64,000 bases of DNA. It comes from Typhlomys cinereus. Taxonomy: Eukaryota; Chordata; Mammalia; Rodentia; Platacanthomyidae. Shown piece after piece: positions 23,937-35,335 of the stretch (within the stretch, counting starts at the first letter, position 1; each line of letters begins with the position of its first letter). Both the position numbers and the translations under genes were made by a program. A model generated the notes under the pieces. That model worked only from the letters and a program-made list of their open reading frames with translations, ran no database searches and was not told the DNA's origin. The stretch is from the NCBI GenBank assembly GCA_023101885.1, contig JALPQD010000101.1:6170100-6234099 (forward strand). The letters are read 5' to 3'.

Positions 23937-23938
<2 letters not shown>

Positions 23939-24711
23939 TCTCACTACCCTGTGTGGTTCAGGGCGGCTCATTCTCACATCCACTAACAGCCTCTGCTGTG
24001 CTACTAGGGAGGTTGGGAATATAATTCCTGCTTGGGGTCGCTGTGTGCCTGGTTATGGCGTGTGTTCTGTTCCTAAAGCAAGACAAGGCAGATGGCTGGG
24101 GGCGACAGCCAGAAGTTTCTGGAACACCACCCACTGCTCTCCTTAATGTGAAACTGCACTTGTGTTGGGCCCCTTTCTTTGGCTGAACTGGTTTTACACA
24201 GGTTAGAAATGAGAACTGTGTGTTGGGAAGTCGACAGGCCTTAGCCGGCCAGCTCTGTCCTTGGGGGTGGGTGGTCGAGCCGTCAGGCCTCTGCCATAGT
24301 GGACAGTCCTGGGCTTCCTCCCAGAGGCTTGGTGGTCGTGTGCTGTGCACTGGGGTTGCCTCCAGATCTATCAGCCCCATGGGAAAAGGCTGCCCTTTCA
24401 AGACCCAGCTTCAGGAGTTCTTATGGTGTCTCCTCCAGCTTGCCTTCCTGAACCTCACATACTCCAGGAGAGCTTGGGGGGCAGCAGTGGTGTATGCTCT
24501 GGCTGAAGGGGGGCTGATGTTCGCTGGAGCTCTTCATGCCCCTGGGACTGGAAGTGGAGGGGAACTGTTCCTTCCACAAGCTCCCCTTCCTGCGTGACTG
24601 GATTGGATGGGAGTTGGGGCTATTGGCTCAACTCCCATTGCCAGCCTGGAGAGTGGCATGGAGTGCCACGCAGAGAGTGCTAGGTGACGAGGATGCTATC
24701 CTGGTCTGAAA

Positions 24712-24812
24712 TGCACTGGCCAGTAAGTCAGGAGACGTGGTTCCAGGCTTTGTCCTGTCACTAGCTGGCCCTGAGGCCTTAGGCAGGTCCCGCCTGCTCT
24801 CTGGACTCCCGT
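24712..24812 (-). mobile_element. MIR-like SINE fragment
   Basis: 'gtcaggagacgtggttccagg ... ctgtcactagctggccctgaggccttaggcaggtc ... tctctgga' follows the MIR core. The strand label is uncertain. Confidence 0.5.
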
Positions 24813-25984
24813 TCCAAACAATGACTCTAATGATGCTATGATAGGCCCTTACGCTCTGAAATTGCAATTTCCTGGTTAATCCAAATGCTACTGGAGACTG
24901 GCTTTTTATTTTTAAGAAGGGTCATTCAGATCTCCTGGCCCAGGTAAGGTCATGCTTACCTTATGGTCTCCTGATGACCTTGTCTGGAATGTTCCTAGGC
25001 TGGACTGCCTAGACTGCCCTGCCACTTGGTGGGAAGAATAATTGACGTCTGCTCTCTACTATTTTTATGCGTGGCATGTGGGTGAGGAGCTGAATGTTTG
25101 GTGGCACCTTCTGTGGGCTTTTTGTGTAGTGCCTGGGAAAATACATTCACGGCTGGCGGGACTTTGCCCTGGGGCACTCGGGCGGTGTCAGTAACTTCGT
25201 GGCACCTGTAACCCCTGCTGCAGTGCCCGATGAAGGCAGGGTGTGGCATTCTGCTGTCTCTTCTCAAAAGAGCCAGAATGTTCCTGTGGCCTCTCATATC
25301 ACTTAGGTCCTGCTTGAGGTGGGAGGGAGAGAGGAGCATGTCCTAGATGTGTCTGTCTTGCTGCCCCCAGAATTCCTGGAGTCTGCCTGTGCACAGCCTG
25401 TCAAAAGAGATGCCACCCAGAGTGAGGAGAGACGAGTCAGGGGCATGCCATGGTTCTCCGCAAGATGCAGCCCAACTGGCGACCATAGTGTCCACGGTGT
25501 GTGGGCAGTGGACGGAAACGGACAGGAGGGGAGGCCTATAGCCCTCATTGTCTATAGCACCCACCGTCTCCCTGGGAGATCAGCTGTCCTGAACCTGGCC
25601 TTTGGCAGGGGTGTGACTGCTGAACCTTGTTCCTATGTGTAGGAAATGAGTGTGGTATGTGTTCGTGGGATAGTTTAAAAGGTTAACTGGGTGTTCAGTG
25701 AGATAGCATACATGCCCATCCTTGAAGCTAGAAGAAAAGAGGCATTATTAAAACACTAGAGGCATAGAGGACATTCTAGACTAAGCATTGGGGGAGTTCC
25801 AAGTAGAGCCATCATTGTGGGTGGGCTTCATGAATGAGCTCTCAGGCTAGGATGCAGAAGGGTGACTCTTGCCCAGGGTGGCATGGCTAGTCAATCCTCT
25901 TCCCAGGACTGTGTGGCTGGCTTTTTTTTTTTTTTTTTTTAATCACCATTGGAAGAGCGACCTTTGCTAAGCGGAGTTTAAGGA

Positions 25985-26200
25985 GAGGTTGGGGAGATGG
26001 CTTAATAGGTAAAGTGATTGCCATGCAAGCCTGAGAACCTGAGTTCATATCCCTGCCACCCACATAAAAAGTCAGGTGTGACCCCAGTGCTGGAGGTAGG
26101 GGGCATGGAAGCAGGAAAATCCTAGGAGCCCATAGGGCCAGCTACATCTAGCTAAACTGGTGAACTCCAGCTTCAGCGAGAAACCCTGTCTCAAAAAGTA
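25985..26200 (+). mobile_element. B4-like composite SINE
   Basis: The head 'gttggggagatggcttaatagg' and 'gagttcatatccctg' are followed by a B1-like tail ending 'aaaccctgtctcaaaaagt'. Confidence 0.65.
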
Positions 26201-26204
26201 AGGT

Positions 26205-26519
26205 GGTGGGCCCAGTGAGGTAGCTCTTGGGTAAGGCACCTGCTCGAAAACCAGGCAACCCAAGTTCAATCCCTGGAAGCTCATGTGGTAAAGGAGAAAA
26301 CTGACTTCTAAAAGTTGTTCTCTGGGGCTGGAGGGATGTCTTACAAGCAGAAGGTCCTGAGTTCGGATCCCAGATCCCACATAAAAATGCCAGGTGGAAA
26401 ATGGTGATGGCCTGCACTTCTGGCCTTGGTGGGAGGAGCCTGGGAAATTCCAGAGCAAAGCAAAAAAGAGGTAGAAGGAATCCAGGATGGTTCCCGAAGT
26501 CAACCTCTGAAACACACAC

Positions 26520-26566
<47 letters not shown>

Positions 26567-26575
26567 AAAAAAGTA
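26205..26575 (+). mobile_element. B4-like SINE interrupted by a B2-superfamily SINE
   Basis: 26205-26322 is a B4-like head ('cccagtgaggtagctcttgg', 'caagttcaatccctgg'). At 26323 a B2-superfamily copy begins ('ggggctggagggatgtc') and runs to a (CA)n tail at about 26512-26562. Confidence 0.65.
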
Positions 26576-26579
26576 TTTT

Positions 26580-26755
26580 ATCGAAGAGAGCAAGAGAGAA
26601 CATGAACACCAACACTCCACATGCATGCCAGCGCTGCTTTTGGAGGTCCGAGGACAGCTTTTGGAAGCCAGCTCTCTCCTAACGTGTGGCTGTGGGGATG
26701 GAAGTCAGGTGGTCAGGTTTGCCGACAGGCGCCATTACCCTCTGAGCCATCTTAT
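26580..26755 (-). mobile_element. B4-like SINE (antisense)
   Basis: 'tggaggtccgaggacagcttttgg' and 'ccctctgagccatctta' match the antisense copies at 9190 and 40115. Confidence 0.6.
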
Positions 26756-27305
26756 TGTTTCGAAAGCTAGATGATAAAGGGCGACTCTTTCGTATGTAGC
26801 ATTTATTACCACATTATACGATGCTTCATAATTACAAAACGAGAAAAAACAAATACATTGATCTGAAAGGCTTTTTTTTATGAAGCCAGCTGTCTCCGGA
26901 CACGCCCTTCTTCCTTTTGTCTCTCCTTAGACAACCCGCTTTTAAACAACCTCTTTCTCTTTACATAACAAGCTTATATTTCTGTTTGCTAGTTTATTAA
27001 TTTAGATTCTCCGTGTAGACTTCCTGCTGGGATAGGCGAGGAATCAATACACGTCAATGCTTAATGCTTGTATTATAAAGACCACAAGGTATATTGCTCA
27101 GCAGTCCCGGGTGGGTGATCTGATGGTCACCCATTGGGGTTACAAAGCTCTGTGCTCCCTTATGCCTGCAGAACCCCCCCCCCCCGTGAGCTGTGTCTAC
27201 TGCTCTCGGCCCCACACATCGCTCGCTGTCATCCTGGACTTTTATAATTTTCCGTGTTAGATTCCGCCCGCATCTCTGTTCTGTATGCTTTGCGCTTTTA
27301 TTTCT

Positions 27306-27617
27306 TTTTTTTTTAATTTTTTAAATTATTATTATTATTTATTCAACTGTGCGCATGTGCGTGTGTGTGTACGCGCGTAGTGTGTTGTCTGTGTGTGTGT
27401 GTGTCTGTGTATGTGTAGAACCACGGACGAATTCGCGAACCACCATGGACTCCTCCACCTCCTTCTGCCTCGGGATTCACAGGCTCTGCCCTACCAGGAC
27501 CAGAAGCGCAGGCCGCCCCCACTTCCGCCTGGCATCTATACGTGGGATCTGGGATCCGAACTCAGGACCTTCCGCCTGCAAGGCAGAGCTTAACCCCTGA
27601 GCCACCTCTCCAGCCCC
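27306..27617 (-). mobile_element. B2-superfamily SINE, young copy
   Basis: Head at 27617, body with 'gaattcgcgaaccaccatgg', TG-rich tract at 27355-27420 and (TTA)n end. TGCGCTTTTATTTCT (27291-27305) and TGCACTTTTATTTCT (27618-27632) are target duplications differing at one base. Confidence 0.9.
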
Positions 27618-28154
27618 TGCACTTTTATTTCTAACTCATCATTTTCAGGTTTAATTTTATCCCCCTAGACTCGCTCGTGGTCAGCTACTGAGATTCCTTC
27701 CTTGTTTCATGTAGTATTGGAAAACCAGAGACCTCCTTTGGCCCAGCATGCTTGGAAGTGTAAGAGTGATGGTCTGGCTGTGCCTAACATTGATGACTGG
27801 ACAACCCCTCCCTCTTGGCTGGAGGGCGAGGGTTCCTGAAGGTGACCATATCTGTTTACAGGATTTCCAGTAGACACTCGGGGAAACTGAAGTAACCTGT
27901 CTCCCAGTCTTTCACACTCTCCTTTCCTACCACCCTTCAGTAAGGTGTGAAAGCTGTAAAAGTTAAAGGCCTCCTTTGTCCTGCAGATCCCTCCCCTCCC
28001 CACAAGGTATATCCCTCCCCATATTCTCTCCAATTCTCTCCTGTTCTCTGTGACTTTAAGCTGTCTACTGCTCTAACACATTTAAGGCCACACTGTGGTC
28101 ACCAGGCCATCAATTCTAATGTATTCAAATTTCTTAGGTCTCTCCCTTGTATTA

Positions 28155-28365
28155 GCTTCCCCTCTCCTTCTCTCTCCTCCCCTCCCCTCCCCTTCCTCTT
28201 CCCTCTCCTCTTCTTTCTTCCTCTTCCCTCTCCTCTTCTTTCCTCCTCGCCCCTTCCTCCATCTCCTTCCCTTTCTTTCCCTTTCCTTCCCCTTCCCTTC
28301 TTCTCTTCCCTTCTCCTTTCCTTTCCTTTCCTTTTTTTTCTTTTTCTTCTTTTTTTCTTTTTTTG
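28155..28365. repeat. Polypyrimidine tract
   Basis: About 210 bases of almost uninterrupted C and T, grading from CCTCC-rich to TTTTC-rich. Long open frames across it are low-complexity artefacts. Confidence 0.85.
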
Positions 28366-29544
28366 TGTTAGCTTCTTTTCATCAATGGACCTCTACATAA
28401 GTCTTTTACTAACTTTTCTGTCCCTACCCCAGTCCCTCTATACACATATTCAATTGCTACCAAACTGTTAACTTTGTAATTTCGTCCATTTTCAGCTTCT
28501 TAATATATTCCACAGGTTTTGCATTGTTCTGGTTTTACTGCATCTTTTTGATTTTTGAGTAAAATATTTTTACTTTTTCTCAGACCATATTAACTATATT
28601 CTATCTCTTGTTTTCTCATGAGCGTCTCTCTTCTGTTTTCACCCCTCTTTCTTATTGGCCATCTTTGTTAGAGGTCATGCGATTCTTCCTTGCGTGTTTG
28701 TTTACGTGACGAAAGGATAGTAAAAAAAACTAGGGGGTCCATAGGTAGAACTAGGACTGTTGGGGTCCCCTGGGTGACCATCCATCCCCAGTGTAGCAGA
28801 ATTCATCCTTCATCCCTCTGGTCTTTGGCATTTTGAGTGGTCTTGTCTCAGGCAGCAAACATAGCTAAGACTTTCGGGGCAGGGCCCGATGTAGTACAAG
28901 CATCCAGGGGGTGCTCAGGAACCTGTGTCTGGGCCTCGCCCTCTGCATGGTGAGGGAGTAACAAGGGCAGGAGGGTCTAGGCCATCCCCTTGCTGTGTCA
29001 TCCTGGCATGCCACCTCCCCTCCCTGACGGTCATTTTCTCCATTCTTAAGAGAAGGTGTGGTGCACGGGGTGAATTGAGTCAGCCGTCCTCGGCCTCCCA
29101 GCTCTGCTGTGATTGGTCCAGCACTGACCGCTGCCCAGCTCACCTTTCCCCTCTCTCGAGCATTTGCATCGCTGACTGGGTGTGTTGCCTGTCCATTCCT
29201 GCCTGAGTCTCACCGTGGTGACTCACGGTGACTCATGCGTGACACAAGCAAACAAGCCTTTGCTGAGTTCTGCTTCCCCCCGCTGGAGGGAGAGGCGAGC
29301 TCCTGGTGGTCTTTGACTGTAGCCCTTAGGGTTTGTGCTCTGCTTGTCCAGGGACTGAGCTTGGGTGGGGCGGGGGCTGGTTCACAGTTGTCTCACACAA
29401 AGAGGACACTGAGAAAGAATCTGGAGGAAGAAAGGACAGACACAGTCATCTATAGATTGGTTTGCTGTTCTTGCTTTTACAAATGGTTGCAAAATTCATT
29501 GTGCTGAATTAAACCCAGCGTCTTTGTGACAATGCACGCAATAC

Positions 29545-29770
29545 AAAAACTACCATTTTTACCACCTTGTAGGTCCTGTGTGTGTGCACATGAGCACATC
29601 TTGACCAAGTAGAAGTCGGTTTCATCTCAGGCATAAACTTCAATTTCAATATATTATGCATGTTGTTGTGCATCGATCATTATCACTTCTTCCAGAACCT
29701 TTTTGTCATTGCAAGTTTACTCACTATCTAACAGACCATCCCTTTCCCTCTTCTCCCAGCGCCCCATCAT
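29545..29770 (-). mobile_element. Old L1 fragment with an embedded RPL35A-like piece
   Basis: 'ttgttgtgcatcgatcattatcac', 'ccagaacctttttgtcat' and 'cccagcgccccat' follow the antisense of old L1 3' sequence from memory. The RPL35A-like segment at 29584-29648 interrupts it. Confidence 0.55.
29584..29648 (-). pseudogene. RPL35A fragment (about 65 bp)
   Basis: The minus strand aligns with the part of ribosomal protein eL33 (RPL35A) mRNA coding for the stretch around the ARDET and CAYVYK-like residues. The larger pseudogene at 29875-30262 has the same region as a direct repeat about 525 bp away. Sequence outside this piece does not continue the match. It lacks a coding reading and is a broken remnant. 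See the findings for its possible origin. Confidence 0.65.
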
Positions 29771-29874
29771 AGTAATGTCTTGTTTTTTTATTATTAAAAG
29801 AGAGAGGAGAGAACATTTGTATGCCACAGCGTCTGTGTGAAGGGGTGACGACCACTATTGGATTTTTTTTTGTT

Positions 29875-30262
29875 CTGCCATGTGGCCTCTAGGGATCGCC
29901 TCCCTCCGCAATTTACTTTTATTTATCTACTTTTCATTAGTTTAAATCCTCAGTCCGCGAGGGGTGCGGCATCCCTCGATTCTGGGCCCAGCGGCCTTTG
30001 CAGGAAGGTTGTTTCGGAGTCACGCTTCCGTGGGCTCTGGCTCCCTTTCCCAGACCACTCTGGTTTTGTCAGGTTGGCCACCAGAGTCGCCGTGTTGTCT
30101 TTCGCTTTGTGCACATGAGCACATCTCTCGACCAGGTAGAAGTCTGCTTCGTCTCGGGCATAAACTCAATTTCAAGAAGAGCAGTGCGCTCCCTTTGGTT
30201 CTGAAGGTCCCGCTTGTCGCCAGGAAAAACGGCCCTGCGCCCCGACCTTCTGAATGTCTTTG
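29875..30262 (-). pseudogene. RPL35A processed pseudogene
   Basis: Read on the minus strand, intronless sequence matches ribosomal protein L35A/eL33 cDNA from the start region (about 30262) through 'ccaaagggag', the KTRV-like segment (near 30060-30080) and a terminal stretch equivalent to the C-terminal codons, then TTTAAACTAATGAAAA and an AATAAA-type signal (about 29920). A short A-rich tail lies on the same strand at about 29863-29875. The intact protein is 110 residues. Here the initiator is lost and indels shift the frame in several places, so no functional protein is encoded. It lies antisense within Anxa11 intron 1. I could not find a convincing target duplication. Confidence 0.8.
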
Positions 30263-30844
30263 CCTTGTAGAAGCCCTGTTCCCCGCAGGTGGCAGGTGGC
30301 AGGTGGCAGAAAGAGCTGGTCCTGACGGCACCATAGAGTCTTGGTGATGATTTTTGTTACTGACCACTTGGGTATCCACAAGGATCATGACCTGAAGCCC
30401 TCCCCAGGCTGGGACCTGCCCTGGGGGGCTGCCGGGGTTTGATACCTATCTGTTAGCCCTCATCCAGTCCTCAGAAGTTCAGATCTGGTCCTCAGGTGAG
30501 GACGGATGCCCCGAAGCCTGTTTGGGATGCTTGTGCGGGAGGCTCGGGTGTGAGCCTGTGTTCTTGGCATCCGTTCTCAACCTGAAGGACCTGGCTTGGT
30601 GAGAGTGGGGCGGAAGAGCTGCCTGGCCCAAGGCACAGTAGAGGTGCCCCGGTCAGGACCGGGGTGCCCAGGGTCTGGGGCTTTTCCTACAGGCCGAGGC
30701 CCTGCTTCGCTGACTGTATTGTTGGCTCAGCCCCCAGATACTGGAGGGATGGAAGGAAAACATCACCACTTCCTGTTGCTGCTTTTCCCGTCAGGAGTTT
30801 GGAAAATCCTGTCTGGTCAGTCCTGGTGTCGTCCTCCGCCTGTG

Positions 30845-31065
30845 TAGTCAGGGTTCTGTCAGGCTAACAGATACCCAGCTGTCAGCTAAGCAGAACAAAG
30901 GTTTTCAGATCAGCTTCGGAGGTTCCAGCCTGTTGCTATGCGCCCTGTGGTGGGGTTGGACATCATGGTGCTGGGGTGTGTGTGATAGACACTTACCTCG
31001 TGACCACAAAGAGGAGGGACTAGGGTCTCCATCAAGGACACGCCCCCAGTGAACTGAGACTTCTC
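30845..31065. repeat. Diverged interspersed repeat, unnamed
   Basis: 'gtcagggttctgtcaggctaac', 'cggaggttccagcc', 'ggacatcatggtgctgg' and 'aaggacacgcccccagtgaactgag' echo the arrangement at 47320-47640. Probably two decayed copies of one rodent element that I cannot name. Confidence 0.4.
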
Positions 31066-31424
31066 GCTCAGCTCTTTACCTTTTAAAAGGTTTCACTGCC
31101 TATCAGAGAGCACCTCTGGCCTGGGACTTAACACACAGGCTGTTGAAGGCCTTTCCAGATCCAAATCACAGCTCAGAGCTTGCCATCCTCTGGTCTGGAC
31201 ACTGCCCCCCTCCATGTTACTCCTCAACTCCCCACCTTTTCCCTCAGGTCCCTATAATTCTCATCCTTTACCAAATGGCCCAGGGACTTTCTAACCCTGT
31301 TGCTATTTTACAGTGGAGCGACTCATTGAGTGAAGGTTAAATGAGAACAAACTTGATGGTTAACTAGTACTCTTCCCCTTAACTAGTACTCTTCCCCTTG
31401 ACTAGTACTCTTCCCATGTAATAG

Positions 31425-31530
31425 ATATGGGAGACTGAGGCCCAGAATGGTTGAGCAACCTGCCCGAGGTCACCCAGCTAGTAGGGAATGGAGCTTGGCT
31501 TTGAACCCGGGCAATCTGGCTTCGGAGTTG
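31425..31530 (+). mobile_element. MIR SINE
   Basis: 'gagactgaggcccagaatgg', 'gcccgaggtcacccagctagt' and 'ctttgaacccgggcaatctgg' are the MIR core and flanks, well preserved. Confidence 0.85.
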
Positions 31531-31689
31531 ATATTCTTCCCAGTATCCTAACGTGACCTTTAAAGATGGATAGGGTCATAGTATTAAAGATGAAGGGGTT
31601 GTAGAAACCAGTCGTGTGCCCTGATTCCTAATTCGATGCCAATCCATCACCCCGTTTCTAAAGCTCGATACTTGAGACACTGTCCTAGA

Positions 31690-31910
31690 GCGTCTGGCCC
31701 GTGTAGTGGGGTCGTGTAGCAGCGACAGTCCTGGGCTTTGGAACCAGACTGCTTGGCTTTGGGACTGAATCTCTAGGTTCACTGGCTGCCCCTCTCCCAT
31801 GCCTGTGTCTGTTGGGAGGCTGTTGCTATTAGCCTTGTCTCACAGGCTTGTAGTAAAGCTAAATTCCGCTTAAAGCCCTTAATACCTGCATGGCACTTGA
31901 TGAAGTGTTT
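31690..31910 (+). mobile_element. MIR SINE (second copy, diverged)
   Basis: 'tcctgggctttggaaccagactgcttggctt' and the later 'tgctattagccttgtctcacaggc' with 'taatacctgcatggcacttgatg' follow MIR order. Confidence 0.6.
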
Positions 31911-32366
31911 GATAATGGTGATGATTAGCGTGGCCTAATCGGTGCTGAGGATTTGAGGATCAGGTTAAGCAGGTTCCTTTGTTACAGGACTTTTCAGAGC
32001 TTTTGGATGCCATTGTAGATTGGGAGGTGTTGGTTACAGCGTACAACGTGTGTCTTACCATGTGGGCCTTTCATAAGCTTTTGGGCAACTCGACTTTTCT
32101 CGTGCTGACTGGCCGATATGCAGGATGCTAAGGTGGGGTCAAAAGGCCATGGTGTAGGTAGCCCCGAGCATGTCATACTGCCTGCTTCAGTCTGGTGCCC
32201 CTGGGGTGGAGTCCGGGTTAGGCCGGAGCAACATAGCTGGGGGCAGTGGATGGTGGAAGCTCAGGAATGAGTAGAGGGCAGTGGATGTGAACAGACTCGG
32301 TACCTGGTGGGGAGATCTGGTAATGGGTGCTGTAGCGCCCCATGGCTGGTAGCCGCCGTCAGACCT

Positions 32367-33266
32367 GACTGACACACACACACACCACACGCACACACAC
32401 ATACACAGAGAGACCTGACACAGACAGACACACGCACACACCACACACACACCATACGCACACACACATACACAGAGAGACCTGACACAGACACACGCAC
32501 ACACCACACACACACCACACACACAGAGAGACCTGACACAGACAGACACGCACACACACACCACACACACATACCACACACACAGAGACCTGACACAGAC
32601 ACACACACATACACACCACACGCACACACACAGACCTGACTGACACACACACCACATGCACACACACAGACCTGACTGACACACACACCACATGCACCCA
32701 CAGAGACCTGACACACACCACCACACACCACACACACACCACCACATGCACACACACATACACACACAGAGACCTGACACAGATACACACACACTACACG
32801 CACACACACATACCACACACACCACACACGCACACACACCACACACACACAGACTTGACTGACACACACACACACACCACACACACACAGACCTGACTGA
32901 CACACACACACATACCACACCACACGCACACACACACAGAGACCTGACACAGACACACACATACACACCACACACACACCACATGCACACAGACACACAC
33001 ACAGACCTGACACAGACACACACACCACACGCACACACAGAGACCTGACACACACCACCACACACACCACACACATACCACCACACGCACACACGCACAC
33101 ACACACAGACCTGACACACACACACACACACACAGACCTGACACAGACACACACTACACACACACAAGCGTGCGCATACACATACACAGACCTGACACAG
33201 ACACACACACCACACACACACACACAGACCTGACACAGACACACACACACACACACACACACACAT
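32367..33266. repeat. CA-rich minisatellite (ACAGACCTGAC units)
   Basis: About 900 bp in which I count 18 copies of an AGACCTGAC-type core (one with a C-to-T change, 'gacttgac'), separated by 15-75 bases of (CA)n and CACACCA spacers, so the mean period is about 50 bp. The minus strand is open for over 350 codons of alternating Cys and Val. That is a consequence of TG repeats, not a gene. Confidence 0.9.
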
Positions 33267-33834
33267 GCGCGCGCCAGGGGACCTGCTCTACAGAATGGTG
33301 TGCCTAGGTGTGTTATCAGGATCTGATTGTTCTGCTGGGGGCCTTAGGTTACTACTGGGGGTACCGTGCCTGATGCCACACGTGTGGCCCAAGCATCTGC
33401 TTGATTCTTAAATGATCTTAGTAGCAAGGGAAGAATGAGGTTTAAAGCACAGAAGTGATATTAGTGCCATGTGGCCACGCTTACTCGGCTGCTAACTAGC
33501 AAGGCAGAGGGCAGACCCCAGATTTCTGCTCTTACCTGCAACCAAGCTGTGTTTCTGGGGTGTGCATTAAGCTGGATCCTGGATTGCTTGTCAGGTTTGG
33601 GCTGCTGGCATGTATGCTTGACCAGTGGGCCTGAAAGACGATCATCATATGTGTGGGAGCATGGCCATTGGCCAAGAGTTCCCTGGCCAGGAGACAGGAG
33701 ACATTCTGGGGGGTTGGTTCTCTGCCCCCATCTAGACAGGTGACCCTCAGGATTCTACATTCCCACATCCCCTGAGGAGACCTGGGACTCAAGTCCTGTG
33801 CTGGCGCAGGAGCCCAGAGTTCATATGCAGCTCA

Positions 33835-33860
33835 GGTGTGTGTGTGTGCGTGCGTGCGTG

Positions 33861-33914
<54 letters not shown>
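33835..33914. repeat. (TG)n microsatellite
   Basis: About 80 bases of TG with TGCG variants at the left end. Confidence 0.95.
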
Positions 33915-33915
<1 letters not shown>

Positions 33916-33984
33916 ACAGTTGATAGTATTTAGACCTGAAAATTACAGAGGAAATATTATCCAATGCCTGTGGCTTTCTTAAAA

Positions 33985-34205
33985 AGTACAGGGCAGGGGC
34001 TGGTGAGCTGGCTCTGTGGGTAAAGTACTTGCTTACAAATCTAGCGACCTGAGTTCAGTTCCTGGACACTCACATGGTAGAAGGAAAGAACTGACTTCAG
34101 TTGTCCTTTGACCTCTACCCATGTGTCGTGGCATGCAAATGCATAGCTCTCTCTCTCTCCTTTCTCTCTCTCTCCAATAAGTAAGTAAAATGTTAAAAAA
34201 AAAAG
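33985..34205 (+). mobile_element. B4-like SINE
   Basis: The head 'ggggctggtgagctggctctg' is followed by 'gagttcagttcctgg', 'cacatggtagaaggaaagaac', a (CT)n tract and a 'caataagtaagtaaaa' tail. Confidence 0.75.
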
Positions 34206-34483
34206 AAGTGCATTGCAGTGGATGGGGTCTGGATCAAGACTGGCTTTGAGGCAGACCCTACTGATACTGGGGATAAAGGATTTGGTGCCCTGTCTTACTT
34301 GTGTGTGGGTGCGCCGTAATAAAAAGTTGTAAAAACTGTCAATCATTGTTGATCGGTGCTTTGGTCTTCTCTTCGGAATTCTGGAGCCAGGCTTGCTTGC
34401 ACGGTCTACTGGGTTTGACTCCGCTGTTGACTTTGAGTGGGTAGCAGAGAATGGGGGGCATCTGGCCTTGGCCATTGCTGCCA

Positions 34484-34568
34484 CCGCCTCTTCCTCCTCC
34501 TCCTCTTTCTCCTCCTCCTCCTCCTTTCTCCTCCTCCTCCTCCTCGTTTTCCTTCTCCTCCTCCTCCA
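34484..34568. repeat. (TCC)n tract
   Basis: About 85 bases of TCC/TTC repeats; pyrimidine-only over most of its length. Confidence 0.9.
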
Positions 34569-35335
34569 CAGCCATCAGCTTTGGTCGTAAGTGTTGGATT
34601 CAGTCTTGAAAAGCAAGTGCTGTGATCTGGGGTACTGGAGGGTTCTAGAACTTTCTGGTCAGGAGGACTGGCCATGGCAGACCCCAGTTCATAGCATATT
34701 TTCTGTGCTGTCTCTTGTGCCCTTGGAGGAGGGCTCTGAAAGCACGTCACCCCATGGCAAGGCCTCCAGACAGGCTAGCATAGCTTTGGGTGAAGTGTTT
34801 ATGGATTTGGAAGAGGAAAGCCCCTTTGCTACAGACCCTCTCTTGGATGCCCACGAGACGAACCAGCCTGTCTCTGTAAACTCCAGCTATAAAACCAAGC
34901 AGTGGGAGTAAGGTGATCTCTAAGACCCCTTCCAGCGTGGATGACTTGAGACTGTAAGTCTAGGATTGGGGTAGGTGTTCTCCTCAGAAGTCCTATGAGA
35001 AGGACGAGCTGGTAGAGGCGATGGTCGCGTCACATCCATGTCCGTGGCAGGTCTGCTGGAGGCCTGGACGGTGGGCTTCTTGGGGCTGACCTCCTTCCTT
35101 GCTCTGATTCTTGCTTCGAGTCCTGAGTCTGGGTCATTGCCTCTATTCCTCCCCGTCTAGTGACCTAGACACACTTCAGCACTTGGCGGGCTGTTCTGGA
35201 GGCTCAGAGCAGTTAAGGGCCAATTGCAGGTCCCCACACAACACTAGAAGGCACAGCAGGTAAGAACGCAGCTAAAAAGCTGCTGCCCACCCTCTACCCT
35301 TCACTCTGTGCTGGGGCGAGGGTTTTCTTGAACTC

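Noticed and set aside
28095..28471. Ser/Leu/Phe/Pro-rich frames of 101-174 codons
   Set aside because: These are translations of the polypyrimidine tract.
32187..33266. A 359-codon minus-strand open frame and similar Cys/Val-rich frames
   Set aside because: It is a translation of TG repeats in the minisatellite. All frames are open because the repeat lacks stops. No domain, promoter or start context supports a gene.
34230..34350. Possible pseudogene tail with 'gtaataaaaagttg'
   Set aside because: There is an AATAAA-like signal after a short open stretch, but I could not recognise the source protein and saw no duplication or A tail.
34591..34911. 106-codon + strand frame in intron 1
   Set aside because: It contains acidic and Ser-rich stretches but no recognised family, splice partner or promoter. 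Length is within chance expectation for an intron.
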